Below, in pieces: positions 49,554-64,000 of a DNA stretch of 64,000 nt. The position numbers were made by a program, and so were the translations under genes. Within the stretch, counting starts at the first letter, position 1. Every line of letters begins with the position of its first letter. Location of the stretch: positions 558,001 to 622,000 of the forward strand of contig NZ_WTVG02000038.1 in assembly GCF_012910705.2 (NCBI RefSeq), read 5' to 3'. Origin of the DNA: Aromatoleum anaerobium. GTDB lineage: Bacteria > Pseudomonadota > Gammaproteobacteria > Burkholderiales > Rhodocyclaceae. The notes below the pieces were generated by a model, which searched no databases, was not told the DNA's origin, and was given only the letters and a program-made list of their open reading frames with translations.

Positions 49554-49849
49554 CGCGTCGGTCTGCCCCGGAAAGGAGTATCAGGAAAGATATTACTCCG
49601 TACCCTGCCGGCGCAGACAAGCACCTCCGGCCGCCCCCGGATCGGTCCGTGCGCGAACGAACCCCCTGCCCGGCGCGACGGAACCCTGAAATCCGGCCGG
49701 AAATCGCTGCCCGCACCGGATCGCACGCCTGCTGCGCCGAATACGCAGGCGATGACGCACGGATCGTCGGCCAATTCATGCCGGGAACAATTTGCATGCC
49801 CTGCAAGTCCACCGGCGCAGGCAATTTTCTTCAGGGATACAGGAAAAAC

Positions 49850-51329
49850 ATGAGAAACCATCCGTTCAGCCGCCCGTTCGTCGTCGCCCTTGCCGCCATT
49901 GTGCCGGCCGCAATCGGCCTGCTCCCGTCCCCGCAGGCGTTCGCAGCCGCGGAATCCGTGGCTCCGCTGGTCGCGCCAAACTCCCTCGGCCTGCCCGATT
50001 TCGGCGACCTCGTCGAGCGCGTCGGCCCGGCGGTCGTCAACATCAGTGTCGTGCAGGAACGGGCTGCGCCGGAAGCCGGAGCGCTCGCCGAAGACCCGTT
50101 CTACGACTTCCTCCGCCGCTTCGGCGTGCCGTTGCCCGGCATGCCCGGGATGCCGGGCAACGGCAGCCGCGGCCCGCAGATCAGCCGCGGCATCGGCTCG
50201 GGTTTCATCGTCAGTGCCGACGGCTACGTGCTGACCAATGCGCACGTCGTCGGCGCGGGTGAGGACGGAGTCGAATCGGAAGTGACCGTGCGGCTCATCG
50301 ACAAGCGCGAATTCAAGGCGAAAGTGGTCGGCACCGATCCGCGCACCGACATCGCGCTGCTCAAGATCGACGCGAGCGGCCTGCCGGTGGTGCGCACCGG
50401 CAACGCGGACAAGGCGCGCGTCGGCGAATGGGTGGTGGCGGTCGGTTCGCCGTTCGGCTTCGACAACACCGTGACGGCCGGCATCATCTCGGCGAAGGCG
50501 CGGCGCCTGCCGGACGAGAACTACGTGCCGTTCATCCAGACCGACGTCGCGATCAACCCCGGCAACTCGGGCGGCCCGCTGTTCAACCTCACCGGCGAAG
50601 TGATCGGCATCAACTCGCAGATCTACTCGCGCTCGGGCGGCTTCATGGGCATCTCGTTCGCGATCCCGATCGATGTCGCGCTGAACGTCAAGGACCAGAT
50701 CATCAAGTACGGTCGCGTGCAGCGCGGCAAGCTCGGCGTCACGATCCAGGGCATGACGCGTGAGCTGGCACAGTCGTTCGGACTTGCCGAACCGAAAGGC
50801 GCCCTGGTCTCGAACGTCGAACCGGGCGGCGCCGCGGACAAGGCCGGCATCAAGGCCGGCGACGTCGTGCTCGGCGTCAACGGCACGAAGATCGAAGAGT
50901 CGGGCGATCTGCCGCGCATCATCGGCGACAAGCGTCCCGGCAGCGAGGTGAAGCTCGAACTGTGGCGCGACGGCCGCACCCGCACGGTGACGGCGACGCT
51001 CGGCGAGATGCGCGGCGAAGCGGTCGCGGAAGGCCGCGGCGAGCCGGGCGGTCCGCAGGGCGAAGACGCCGGCGGCAAGATCGGCCTCGTCATTCGCCCG
51101 CTGACTGCGGAAGAAGCAGCACTGCTGGGCGTGCGCGGCGGCATCGTCATCGAGCGCGCGGCCGGTCCGGCGCAACGCGCCGGCCTGCAGCGCGGCGACG
51201 TCATACTCGCACTGAACAACCAGCCGGTGTCGGACATCGCCTCGTTCCGCGCACTGATCGAAAAAGCCGGCGACCGCTTCGCGCTGCTGATCCAGCGCGG
51301 CGGTGCGCGCATCTTCGTGCCGATGCGCG

Positions 51330-51337
<8 letters not shown>
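49850..51337 (+). CDS. Periplasmic Do-like serine protease (DegP/MucD)
   Basis: A 495-residue HtrA-family protease/chaperone. The signal peptide (residues about 10-31) ends at AFA. The catalytic triad is His in LTNAHVVG, Asp in RTDIALLKID, and Ser in NPGNSGGPLF. Two PDZ domains follow, about 285-385 (GVTIQGMTRELAQSFGL onward) and about 405-490. Gly/Met-rich PGMPGMPGNG forms the variable loop before the protease core. The ATG at 49850 follows ACAGGAAAAAC. Its stop overlaps the convergent uvrA stop by eight bases. MucD and DegQ cannot be told apart here. Confidence 0.93.
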
Positions 51338-57017
<5,680 letters not shown>

Positions 57018-57190
57018 TTGGGAAGCGGGCGATCCGGGCGTGGGGGCGAAGAGAAGAGATTGCGCTCTCGCCGAACGGTTCCCCGGCGAAATCGAGGAGC
57101 GTCGGCACGGGCCTTGCGCCACGGAGCGTGCGTCGTTTCCGGACGGGCCGCGCGGTGCTTCAGTGCGTTCGTCACGCAACGGAAAGCCGC

Positions 57191-57220
57191 AAAAAACTCG
57201 GGCCCCGCAGGGGCCCGAGT
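57191..57220 (-). terminator. Rho-independent terminator after efp
   Basis: Reading the minus strand, a ten-base-pair stem with arms CTCGGGCCCC and GGGGCCCGAG and a three-base loop is followed by TTTTTT. It lies 19 bp past the efp stop and ends the earP-efp transcript before the uvrA region. Confidence 0.92.
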
Positions 57221-57238
57221 ACGCGGCACTGAACCGGC

Positions 57239-57796
57239 TTACTTGACGCGGTTCTTGTACTCGTCGGTACGGGTATCGATTTCGATCTTGTCGCCGATCT
57301 CGACGAACGCCGGCACCGGCAATTCGAAACCGCTGGCGATCTTCGCCGGTTTCATGACCTTGCCGGAAGTGTCGCCCTTGACGGCGGGTTCGGTGTAGAT
57401 CACTTCGCGGACCACCGAATTCGGCAGATCGACCGAAATCGCCTTGCCGTTGTAGAACACGACTTCACACTGCAGCCCGTCTTCGAGGTACTTCAGCGCG
57501 TCGGTCATGTTCTCGGCTTCGACTTCGTACTGCTCGTAGTCGGCATCCATGAACACGTACATCGGATCGGCGAAGTACGAGTACGTGACTTCCTTCTTGT
57601 CGAGCTGGACGACTTCGAACTTGTCGTCGGCCTTGTACACCGACTCCGAAGGCGCGCCGGTCAGGAGGTTCTTGAGTTTCATCTTCACGACCGCGGAGTT
57701 GCGGCCGGACTTGTTGTATTCGGCTTTCTGCACCACCAGCGGGTCGGCACCCACCATGATGACGTTGCCGGAGCGAAGTTCCTGTGCGGTTTTCAT
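57239..57796 (-). CDS. efp: Elongation factor P (Arg32 type)
   Basis: A 185-residue EF-P, which binds between P and E sites and relieves ribosome stalling at polyproline. The tip loop reads YNKSGRNSA and puts Arg at residue 32, the residue that EarP rhamnosylates, rather than the Lys34 used by EpmA systems. All three beta-barrel domains are present. It lies 47 bp downstream of earP on the same strand, so modifier and target share a transcript. A strong terminator follows. Confidence 0.97.
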   Translation of the reverse strand: MKTAQELRSGNVIMVGADPLVVQKAEYNKSGRNSAVVKMKLKNLLTGAPSESVYKADDKFEVVQLDKKEVTYSYFADPMYVFMDADYEQYEVEAENMTDALKYLEDGLQCEVVFYNGKAISVDLPNSVVREVIYTEPAVKGDTSGKVMKPAKIASGFELPVPAFVEIGDKIEIDTRTDEYKNRVK

Positions 57797-57843
57797 GCTG
57801 TTTCCTGTCGAACGGGTGCGGCCCGTAAATATTTAAAAACCGG

Positions 57844-59007
57844 TCATTTTACTGCGTTCCGCGAAAATTGCACCAGCGACGAAGCCAGATCCGGCGCGCT
57901 CGCGAGCGCCTGCGCCCACGACCGGTTATGGGCGCGGAGCGCAGGCAGGGCGGCCGCGAACGGGCGCCACGCCGAGCCGATGTCGCCCCAGCCGTTCCAC
58001 GCCAGCCAGAACCGCCTGACTGCCGCTGCCGCAGTGGGTTCCATCGCCTCGGTGTAGCGGTCGAGAAAAGCCTCCAGCTTGACCCGGTGGGCGTCCTGCT
58101 CCTGCCGGTAAATGTGCCAGGCGAACGGCTGCCCGGCCCACTGCGCGCGGACGAACGAGTCTTCGCCGCGGACGAAATTGACGTCGCACGCCCACAACAG
58201 GCGGTCGTAGCGCTCCTGGTCGACGAAAGGCAGGATGGTTGCCGTCAGCGCGCCCTGCCTGCGGCACATACCGGGTGCCGTTGCATGTTCGCCGAAAAAA
58301 CGCATCACGTCGCCGACGACAGGCCCTTCGGGCACGAGCAGCAGCACCGGCTCGTCGCCGTCCGCCCAGCGCGCGAGCAGCGCGGCCACGGCCGGTTGCT
58401 CGTAGGCGAACAGCGATATCAGGCGCGCCCCCGGTGGCGGCGTCGCGACCCCCAGCGAGCGCAGCAGCGTCTCGCGCGCCGCCGGCTGTGCCTGGAAACG
58501 GTCGCGTGCGTCGAGCAGGCCGCGTTCGCGCAACAGCCCTCCGGTGCGCGGCGAAAAACCCGGAAAGAAGAAATGCTTCACCAGCGGCAGGCGGGGGTGC
58601 GGGGACGTCATGCGGTGGCAATCGTCGACCCAGCGTTCGGCCGACAGGTATTCGAGATTGACCCACGGCGACGGCGACGGGCGCGCCGCCATCGCCGCCA
58701 GATAACTTTCCGGCAGCTCGCAGCCGAACCCCTCGATGACCGCCGCGGCCGGCGCGACGGACGGAAAGTCGCGACTCCAGCGACGAATTTCGACGCCGGC
58801 GGCGAGGAGTCGCCCGTCGACTGTCGAAATTTCCGGACACAGCCGCGAGAACGCTTTCAGGTCATCGATCCACAGGCGGACCGCGAGGCCATGATCGCCC
58901 GCAAGCCCTTTGGCCAGGCGCCAGCAGACCCCGATATCCCCGAAGTTATCCACAACCCGGCAGAAGATGTCCCAGTCGAAAAAGCGTTCGTCAGCGCAAG
59001 CGTTCAT
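57844..59007 (-). CDS. earP: EF-P arginine rhamnosyltransferase EarP
   Basis: A 387-residue GT-B glycosyltransferase that puts rhamnose from dTDP-rhamnose on Arg32 of EF-P. The catalytic Asp motif is FCRVVDNFGDIGVCWRLA near the N-terminus. The C-terminal sugar-nucleotide site is NFVRGEDSFVRAQWAGQPFA followed by WHIYRQEQDAH. The ATG at 59007 is chosen by homology; 30 upstream in-frame residues lack support. Direct linkage to efp with Arg32 makes the call firm. One exact DnaA box (58946-58954) lies inside its 5' coding region. Confidence 0.95.
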   Translation of the reverse strand: MNACADERFFDWDIFCRVVDNFGDIGVCWRLAKGLAGDHGLAVRLWIDDLKAFSRLCPEISTVDGRLLAAGVEIRRWSRDFPSVAPAAAVIEGFGCELPESYLAAMAARPSPSPWVNLEYLSAERWVDDCHRMTSPHPRLPLVKHFFFPGFSPRTGGLLRERGLLDARDRFQAQPAARETLLRSLGVATPPPGARLISLFAYEQPAVAALLARWADGDEPVLLLVPEGPVVGDVMRFFGEHATAPGMCRRQGALTATILPFVDQERYDRLLWACDVNFVRGEDSFVRAQWAGQPFAWHIYRQEQDAHRVKLEAFLDRYTEAMEPTAAAAVRRFWLAWNGWGDIGSAWRPFAAALPALRAHNRSWAQALASAPDLASSLVQFSRNAVK

Positions 59008-59245
59008 TTTGGTGGACAAGCACAGGGAACAAGCGTGAATGCATTGTGGAAAAAGGCCTTCAACGGCGGACGGCCCAAATTCGACCACAATCCGCACACA
59101 GGTGAACAGCAGGTTTATCTACGGCTTTGTCCCGCGCCGAATCGCTTTCAACTGCTGGAGAAAATCGACTTATCCACAGAAAAGCGGGCACTGTATACTT
59201 CTTTATCTTTAATTAATCTTAAAAAACAGAAGAACAAAACACGAA
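58946..59245. promoter_or_regulatory. DnaA-box cluster with AT-rich tract upstream of earP
   Basis: Exact TTATCCACA boxes occur at 58946-58954 and 59170-59178, and a one-mismatch inverted copy TGTGGAAAA at 59045-59053. A markedly AT-rich segment follows (about 59192-59245, including TTTAATTAATCTTAAAAAAC). The gap from 59008 to 59408 holds no convincing gene; a 64-codon minus-strand frame there (59148-59342) shows no family features and crosses the AT tract. The arrangement resembles a DnaA-regulated promoter or an origin-like element. Confidence 0.45.
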
Positions 59246-59408
59246 CCTGCGAAACGCGGCGAACGAAAACCCGCAGCCACTCCGAACCCTTGGCGAAACC
59301 GCTTCGAGCGGCGCTGGACGGCGCCCGGACTCTGCTGTACAAAGCGTCTTCAGCGAAGGGGAAAAAGGTTTGGCAGGCAGGTCGCCGGGACTTCCCGATG
59401 CGGGTTTT

Positions 59409-60128
59409 TCAGTCTGCAGGGGTATCGAAATCGGCCAACCGGGCGAAATCGCCGTCGTCCAGCCAGCGCCACTGGCCGGGGGCGAGGTCGTCGGGCAGCA
59501 TCAGGCCGCCGATGCCGCTGCGGTGCAGCGACTCGACGCGATTGCCGGCGGCAGCGACCATGCGCTTGACCTGGTGGTACTTGCCTTCGGTGATCGTCAG
59601 CTTTAGACTCCGCTCCCCCGTTCGTTCGCAAGCCGCCGCTGCGACCGGCTCGGGGTCGTCGTGAAGCTGCACGCCGGCGAGCAGCGCCTGGGTCATCGTC
59701 TCGCTGACGGGGTGACGCACGACGACTTCATAGATTTTCGGCACGCGTTTCCTGCCGGCGCTCCAGACGTGGATGAACTGTCCGTCGTCGGACAGCAGCA
59801 GCAGGCCGGTGGTGTCCTGGTCCAGCCTGCCGATCGCCTGGACGCCACGGTTCACCAGCGGTTCCGACAATAGCGCGAACACCGAAGTATGGAACTGCGG
59901 CTGGCGCGAGCACTCGTAACCGGAGGGTTTGTGCAGCATCAGGTAGGCCTTGTCGCGAAACCGGCAGGTCTCGCGATCGACCGTGAAGACCAGGTCTTCG
60001 GCCGGAAAATCGGCAAAGGGGTTGTCCTGGACCTGGCCGGAAATCGTCACGCGGCCGGCGCGGATCAGGGCGCGGCAAACCTTGCGGCTGCCGAAGCCCT
60101 GGGAGTGGAGAATTCGTTCGATATGCAT
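59409..60128 (-). CDS. rsuA: 16S rRNA pseudouridine(516) synthase RsuA
   Basis: A 239-residue RsuA-type pseudouridine synthase. An N-terminal S4-like RNA-binding domain (RILHSQGFGSRKVCRALIRA) precedes the catalytic domain with GRLDQDTTGLLLLSDDG, where the Asp is the nucleophile. KPSGYECSRQP and TEGKYHQVKRM match RsuA rather than RluB/E. It diverges from the SRPBCC-like gene and ends 400 bp from earP. Confidence 0.93.
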   Translation of the reverse strand: MHIERILHSQGFGSRKVCRALIRAGRVTISGQVQDNPFADFPAEDLVFTVDRETCRFRDKAYLMLHKPSGYECSRQPQFHTSVFALLSEPLVNRGVQAIGRLDQDTTGLLLLSDDGQFIHVWSAGRKRVPKIYEVVVRHPVSETMTQALLAGVQLHDDPEPVAAAACERTGERSLKLTITEGKYHQVKRMVAAAGNRVESLHRSGIGGLMLPDDLAPGQWRWLDDGDFARLADFDTPAD

Positions 60129-60186
60129 CGGTGGATGCTAACCGAAGCGCGTTAGACTGTTGCCCCCCGCGGTACCGGAGTGGAGT

Positions 60187-60657
60187 GTGAACTTTGAACA
60201 TGTGGTGGTGGTGAATGACCCCGCCGACCCCCTGCTCACCGAGCTGAATCGCGAAGAAGTGTGGTTCGGGCTGCTGTGCCGGGCCGAGGATGCGCGGCCG
60301 TTCCTGCCCGGCCTCGAGGCGTGCACGATCGTCGAGCGGAGCACGAACGAGCTCGTGCGGGAACTGCGGTTCGGCAGCGCGCTGGTTCGCGACCGGGTCA
60401 CGCTGATGCCCATGGAATCAATCTGCTTCGAGTCTGAGCGCACTGCGAGCCATCCGGGAGGCAGCCTGACGATCGCGATCGAGGAGCCGGCCGAGGGCGT
60501 CCTCGTGCTGCGTTTCCGCTACCTGACGACGTTCCCCGAAGAGGCGGGAAGTCCGGACCGGGCCTACGCCGAATATGTCAAGGCCGCCTATCATCAATCG
60601 GACCTCGACACCGTTCGCGTGATCCGCATGATTGCCGAGTCAGGGCGCATCCAGTAA
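60187..60657 (+). CDS. SRPBCC/DUF1857-like small protein
   Basis: A 156-residue protein with NFEHVVVVNDPADPLLTELNREEVWFGLL and a basic/hydrophobic alternating pattern consistent with the DUF1857 subgroup of SRPBCC (Bet v 1-like) lipid- or ligand-binding folds. I choose the GTG at 60187, preceded by GGAGTGG, over a TTG 27 bases upstream that lacks a ribosome site. Function and ligand are unknown. It is followed 75 bp later by rdgC. Confidence 0.7.
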   Translation: MNFEHVVVVNDPADPLLTELNREEVWFGLLCRAEDARPFLPGLEACTIVERSTNELVRELRFGSALVRDRVTLMPMESICFESERTASHPGGSLTIAIEEPAEGVLVLRFRYLTTFPEEAGSPDRAYAEYVKAAYHQSDLDTVRVIRMIAESGRIQ

Positions 60658-60732
60658 TCCTTCGTCATGCGCCGCATCGCTACGATGGCGCCGGCGCGAC
60701 CGTCAGATCATCGAAAATCCGGAAAAATATTC

Positions 60733-61668
60733 ATGTGGTTCAAGAACCTGCAGGTTTATCGCCTTCCCGTCGGCTGGGACATCAGCGCCGAGACGCTCGA
60801 GGACCAGCTCGCCCGCAAGCGTTTCGTGCCGTGCGGCAGCCAGGACCAGGAAACCCGTGGCTGGGTGTCGCCGACCGGTGACGAATTCCTGCTGCACCGC
60901 GTCGGCGGGCAGTGGCTGATCGCGCTCGGCCTGGAGCAGAAGCTGCTGCCGTCGTCGGTGGTCAAGCAGGAGGCCGAAGAGCGCGCCGAGGACATCGCCG
61001 CGCGCCAGGGCTACAAGCTCGGTCGCAAGCAGATGAAGGACCTGCGCGAACAGGTAATGCAGGAACTGCTGCCGCGGGCCTTCACGCGGCGCCGCAAGGT
61101 CTTCGCGTGGATCGACCCTATCGGGGGGTGGCTCGGCATCGATGCGCCGAGCCAGGCCCGCGCGGAGGACGTGCTGGAGGCATTGCGCCAGTCTCTCGAT
61201 GCACTCCCGCTCGGTTTGCTGCGCACCGAGCGCTCGCCGACCAGCGCGATGGCCGACTGGCTCGCCGGCGGCGAAGCGCCGGCCGGGTTCACGATCGACC
61301 AGGATTGCGAGCTGCGCTCGGTCAGCGAGGACAAGGCGGCGGTGCGCTACGTCCGTCACCCGCTCGAAGGTGATGAAGTTCGCGGCCACCTCGCGGCCGG
61401 CAAGCTGCCGACCCGCCTCGCGCTGACGTTCGACGATCGCGTCAGCTTCGTGCTGAGCGAGAAGCTCGAGATCAAGCGCGTCGATTTCCTCGACGTCGTC
61501 AAGGAAAAGCTCGACGAGCAGGGGGCAGACGACGCGCGCGCGCTGTTCGACGGCGGTTTCGCGCTGATGACCGGAGAATTCGGCCGATTGCTGCCGGCAC
61601 TCATCGAAGCACTGGGCGGCGAACTGAACGCCGGGGCGACCGGCGTCGAACTGCGACCGGCGGCGTGA
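60733..61668 (+). CDS. rdgC: Recombination-associated protein RdgC
   Basis: A 311-residue ring-forming DNA-binding protein that limits RecA loading. MWFKNLQVYRLPVGWD is the characteristic N-terminus, with GWVSPTGDEFLLHRVGGQWL and a final FALMTGEFGRLLPALIEALGG supporting it. The start at 60733 follows from homology; upstream in-frame residues are not conserved-looking. It converges with the GGDEF-EAL gene, whose stop is 15 bp away. Confidence 0.94.
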   Translation: MWFKNLQVYRLPVGWDISAETLEDQLARKRFVPCGSQDQETRGWVSPTGDEFLLHRVGGQWLIALGLEQKLLPSSVVKQEAEERAEDIAARQGYKLGRKQMKDLREQVMQELLPRAFTRRRKVFAWIDPIGGWLGIDAPSQARAEDVLEALRQSLDALPLGLLRTERSPTSAMADWLAGGEAPAGFTIDQDCELRSVSEDKAAVRYVRHPLEGDEVRGHLAAGKLPTRLALTFDDRVSFVLSEKLEIKRVDFLDVVKEKLDEQGADDARALFDGGFALMTGEFGRLLPALIEALGGELNAGATGVELRPAA

Positions 61669-61683
61669 CCGGCGACGGCGCGG

Positions 61684-64000
61684 CTAGCGGGCCTGTTGTG
61701 CGAGCAGCTGCGCGAAATCCTCGGCCGACAGCGGGCGGCTGAACAGGTAGCCCTGGTACGCGTCGCAGCCCTGCTCGGTGAGGAACGCGAGCTGCGCGTC
61801 GGTTTCAACGCCCTCGGCGAGTACCTTGATGTTGAGCTTGCGCGCCAGCGCGATGATCCCGGCGGTGATCTCCATGTCGTTGCGGTCATTGGGGATGTGG
61901 CGGATGAAGCCCTGATCGATCTTCAGCATTTCGATTGGGAAGTTCTTCAGGTACGCGAGTGACGAGTAGCCGGTGCCGAAATCGTCGATCGCCAGCCGCA
62001 TCCCCATCGACTTGAGCAGGCCGAGACGCTGCTCGGCCTGGGCTTCGTGCCCCATGATCATGCTCTCGGTGAGTTCGAACTCGAGACATTCCGGCGGCAG
62101 CCCGGTGCGTTCGAGGATCGCCGCGATGCGGTCCGGCAGCTCGGCCTGCCACAGCTGGCGCGCCGACAGATTCACCGCCACCACCAACGGCGCGAGGCCC
62201 GCGTCGCGCCATTGACGCGCCTGCCGGCAGGCGGTTTCGAGCACCCATTCGCCCAGCGGCACGATCAGGCCGCTTTCCTCGGCGAAAGGGATGAAGCGGT
62301 TCGGCGACACCGCGCCTTCTTCCGCATCGGGCCAGCGCACCAGGGCTTCGCAGCCCACCACGCGGCCGCTGAAGATGTCGATTTGCGGCTGGTAATGGAC
62401 CACGAACGCCTGCTGCTCGAGCGCGACGCGCAGGCGGCGCTCGAGGTCCACGTGCCGCTGCGCCGCCTGGCTCAGCGCCTCGGTGAAGAAGCGGAAGGTG
62501 TTGCGTCCCTGCACCTTGGCCTGGTTCAGCGCGGCGTCGGCGTGCTGGATCAGTTCGGCGGCGCTCGTGCCGTCCTGCGGATAGAGGCTGATGCCGACGC
62601 TCGCGCCGACATACACGACCTCGCCGTCGGGCAGCGAGAACGGTTCGCGCATCAGGTCGATCAGGTTCTGCGCGACGCTGGCCGATTCGTCGGGTTTCCT
62701 GAGGTTATCGATGATGACGAGGAACTCGTCGCCGCCCCAGCGCGCCAGCGTGTCCTCCGGTCGCAGCCGCGTGCGCAGGCGCCACGAGATTGCGACCAGC
62801 AGCTCGTCTCCGCTGGCGTGGCCGAGGCTGTCGTTGATGTTCTTGAAGCGGTCCAGGTCGACGAACAGCACGCCGAGGCCGAGCTGCTGGCGGCCGGCCT
62901 GCTCGATCGCGTGTTCGAGGCGTGACTGCACCAGCAGACGGTTCGGCAGGTCGGTCAGCGGGTCGTAATGCGCGAGGCGCTCGAGCTGGGCTTGGGACTG
63001 CTTCAACTGGCTGATGTCGGTCATCACGCCGACGTAGCGGACCGGGCTGTGGTCCTCGCCGTAAACGGTGCTGACGCTCAGCCACTGCGGATAAAGCTCG
63101 CCGCTCTTGCGCCGGTTCCAGATCTCGCCCTGCCAGTGGCCGGTGCGCGCCACCGCGTTCCACAGCTGGCGGTAGAACCCGTCGTCCTGCAGGCCGGATT
63201 TGAGCATGCCGGGAGTTTTCCCGAGCGCTTCCTCTTCGGAGAAGCCGGTGATTTCACACCACGCCCGATTGACGCTGACGATGCGCTGCGACAGGTCGGT
63301 GACCATCACGCCGTCACGCGTGCTCTCGATGACCGCCGCCGTCTGCCGCAACGCTGCCAGGACGCGGAATTTTCGCACCGCGAGCGACGTCAGGGCCGAG
63401 AATTCGCCGATCAGTTCGACTATCGCCGGGTCGACGGGGCGCGGCCGGTAGAAATAGACAGCGAAGGCGCCGAGCAGCTTGCCGCCGTCGTCGCGGAACG
63501 GGAAGGACCAGCAGGCACGAAAATTCGCCCTGCGTGCGAAGTCGTGATAAGCGTCCCAGTCCGGATCGGCGAACACGTCTTCGGTGAACACCGGTTCGCC
63601 GCGGGCCATCGCGGTGCCGCAGGACCCCTGTCCTTCCGCCACGTCGAGGTTTTCCACCGCGTCGACGTAAAAGGCGGGGAGGCTCGGCGCGGCGCCATGG
63701 ACGAGGCGGGTACCCGATTCGTCGAGGAGCAGGATCGAGACGCGCATTTCCGGTGCCAGGCTTTCGAGCCGCCGCGCGACATCGTCAAGGATCACCGGCA
63801 GCGGATCGTCGCTGACCAGCCGGTTCAGCACAGCGCTGCGCGCGGCTTGCAGCAGCTCGGTCTGCTTCTGCGCCGTGATCTCGGTCCAGGTGCCGACCAC
63901 TTCGACCGCCGCGCCGCTGTCGTCACGCAGGACGCGCGAGTCGTCGCGGATCCAGATCGCCTGCTCCTTGCCGCTGAGCAGGCGGTATTCGTAGCTGCGA
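61684..64000 (-). CDS. PAS-GAF-PAS-GGDEF-EAL cyclic-di-GMP protein (5' end outside window)
   Basis: At least 772 residues are visible; the start lies beyond the right edge. In order: the tail of a PAS/PAC module (YEYRLLSGKEQAIWIRDD), a GAF domain with GQGSCGTAMARGEPVFTEDV, a PAS/PAC module (VIESTRDGVMVTDLSQRIV through VMTDISQLKQSQ), a GGDEF domain with the full motif RWGGDEF, and an EAL domain with GCEALVRW. Both catalytic motifs are intact, so synthesis and hydrolysis of c-di-GMP are both possible, with the phosphodiesterase commonly dominant in such fusions. No transmembrane segment is visible in the part present. Confidence 0.92.
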   Translation of the reverse strand, partial: RSYEYRLLSGKEQAIWIRDDSRVLRDDSGAAVEVVGTWTEITAQKQTELLQAARSAVLNRLVSDDPLPVILDDVARRLESLAPEMRVSILLLDESGTRLVHGAAPSLPAFYVDAVENLDVAEGQGSCGTAMARGEPVFTEDVFADPDWDAYHDFARRANFRACWSFPFRDDGGKLLGAFAVYFYRPRPVDPAIVELIGEFSALTSLAVRKFRVLAALRQTAAVIESTRDGVMVTDLSQRIVSVNRAWCEITGFSEEEALGKTPGMLKSGLQDDGFYRQLWNAVARTGHWQGEIWNRRKSGELYPQWLSVSTVYGEDHSPVRYVGVMTDISQLKQSQAQLERLAHYDPLTDLPNRLLVQSRLEHAIEQAGRQQLGLGVLFVDLDRFKNINDSLGHASGDELLVAISWRLRTRLRPEDTLARWGGDEFLVIIDNLRKPDESASVAQNLIDLMREPFSLPDGEVVYVGASVGISLYPQDGTSAAELIQHADAALNQAKVQGRNTFRFFTEALSQAAQRHVDLERRLRVALEQQAFVVHYQPQIDIFSGRVVGCEALVRWPDAEEGAVSPNRFIPFAEESGLIVPLGEWVLETACRQARQWRDAGLAPLVVAVNLSARQLWQAELPDRIAAILERTGLPPECLEFELTESMIMGHEAQAEQRLGLLKSMGMRLAIDDFGTGYSSLAYLKNFPIEMLKIDQGFIRHIPNDRNDMEITAGIIALARKLNIKVLAEGVETDAQLAFLTEQGCDAYQGYLFSRPLSAEDFAQLLAQQAR

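Noticed and set aside
59148-59342. 64-codon minus-strand frame in the gap upstream of earP
   Set aside because: No ribosome site or family features, and it crosses the AT-rich tract and a DnaA box; treated as non-coding.

Overview
This is a high-GC bacterial chromosome segment. It is most likely from the Rhodocyclales (Azoarcus, Aromatoleum or Thauera type) of the Betaproteobacteria. That placement is inferred from gene content: a mnmG-rsmG-parA-parB block, an elongation factor P with Arg32 next to its rhamnosyltransferase EarP, a formate dehydrogenase operon with DUF3305/DUF3306 partners, a doubled UvrA, and polyhydroxyalkanoate (PHA) genes. No rRNA, tRNA or CRISPR array was seen. Both ends of the window cut through genes.

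Layout. 0-2.5 kb: a PHB-depolymerase-type esterase behind a ribbon-helix-helix regulator that has a 16-bp palindrome in its promoter region, then a persulfide dioxygenase. 2.6-7.3 kb: mnmG-rsmG-parA-parB on the minus strand, interrupted between parA and parB by an mntA nucleotidyltransferase antitoxin gene and a decayed hepT toxin remnant. 7.4-8.3 kb: a broken MFS transporter and thiol peroxidase. 8.5-17.7 kb: a minus-strand operon for a periplasmic, membrane-anchored Mo/W formate dehydrogenase with a Tat microprotein, a lipoprotein, a TorD chaperone and a large iron-sulfur protein. 17.9-22.1 kb: fdhD, mobA, a HTH-PBP regulator and mobB, which serve its molybdenum cofactor, plus an orphan NtrC-type response regulator. 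22.3-30.2 kb: housekeeping genes (htpX, fmt, def, a LysM protein, dprA, smg, topB).

30.2-47.2 kb is the most distinctive part. A PrpR-like sigma-54 activator diverges from a perfect -24/-12 promoter. That promoter drives prpB, prpC, prpD and prpE (the methylcitrate route), followed by a malic enzyme, an acetoacetyl-CoA reductase, propionyl-CoA carboxylase subunits and a PHA synthase. Together these could send propionyl-CoA to pyruvate, to methylmalonyl-CoA or to a storage polymer. Two small coding features inside it are unusual: a 28-codon Cys-rich reading frame directly after the promoter, and an 80-codon relic of a second prpB wedged between prpB and prpC. An IS200/IS605-type transposase fragment marks the right edge.

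47.3-64 kb: a rubredoxin-reductase-like flavoprotein with oxyR, a DegP/MucD protease, the doubled uvrA, earP-efp, a 400-bp gene-free stretch with DnaA-box matches and an AT-rich tract, rsuA, a small SRPBCC-like protein, rdgC, and a GGDEF-EAL protein that runs off the right edge.
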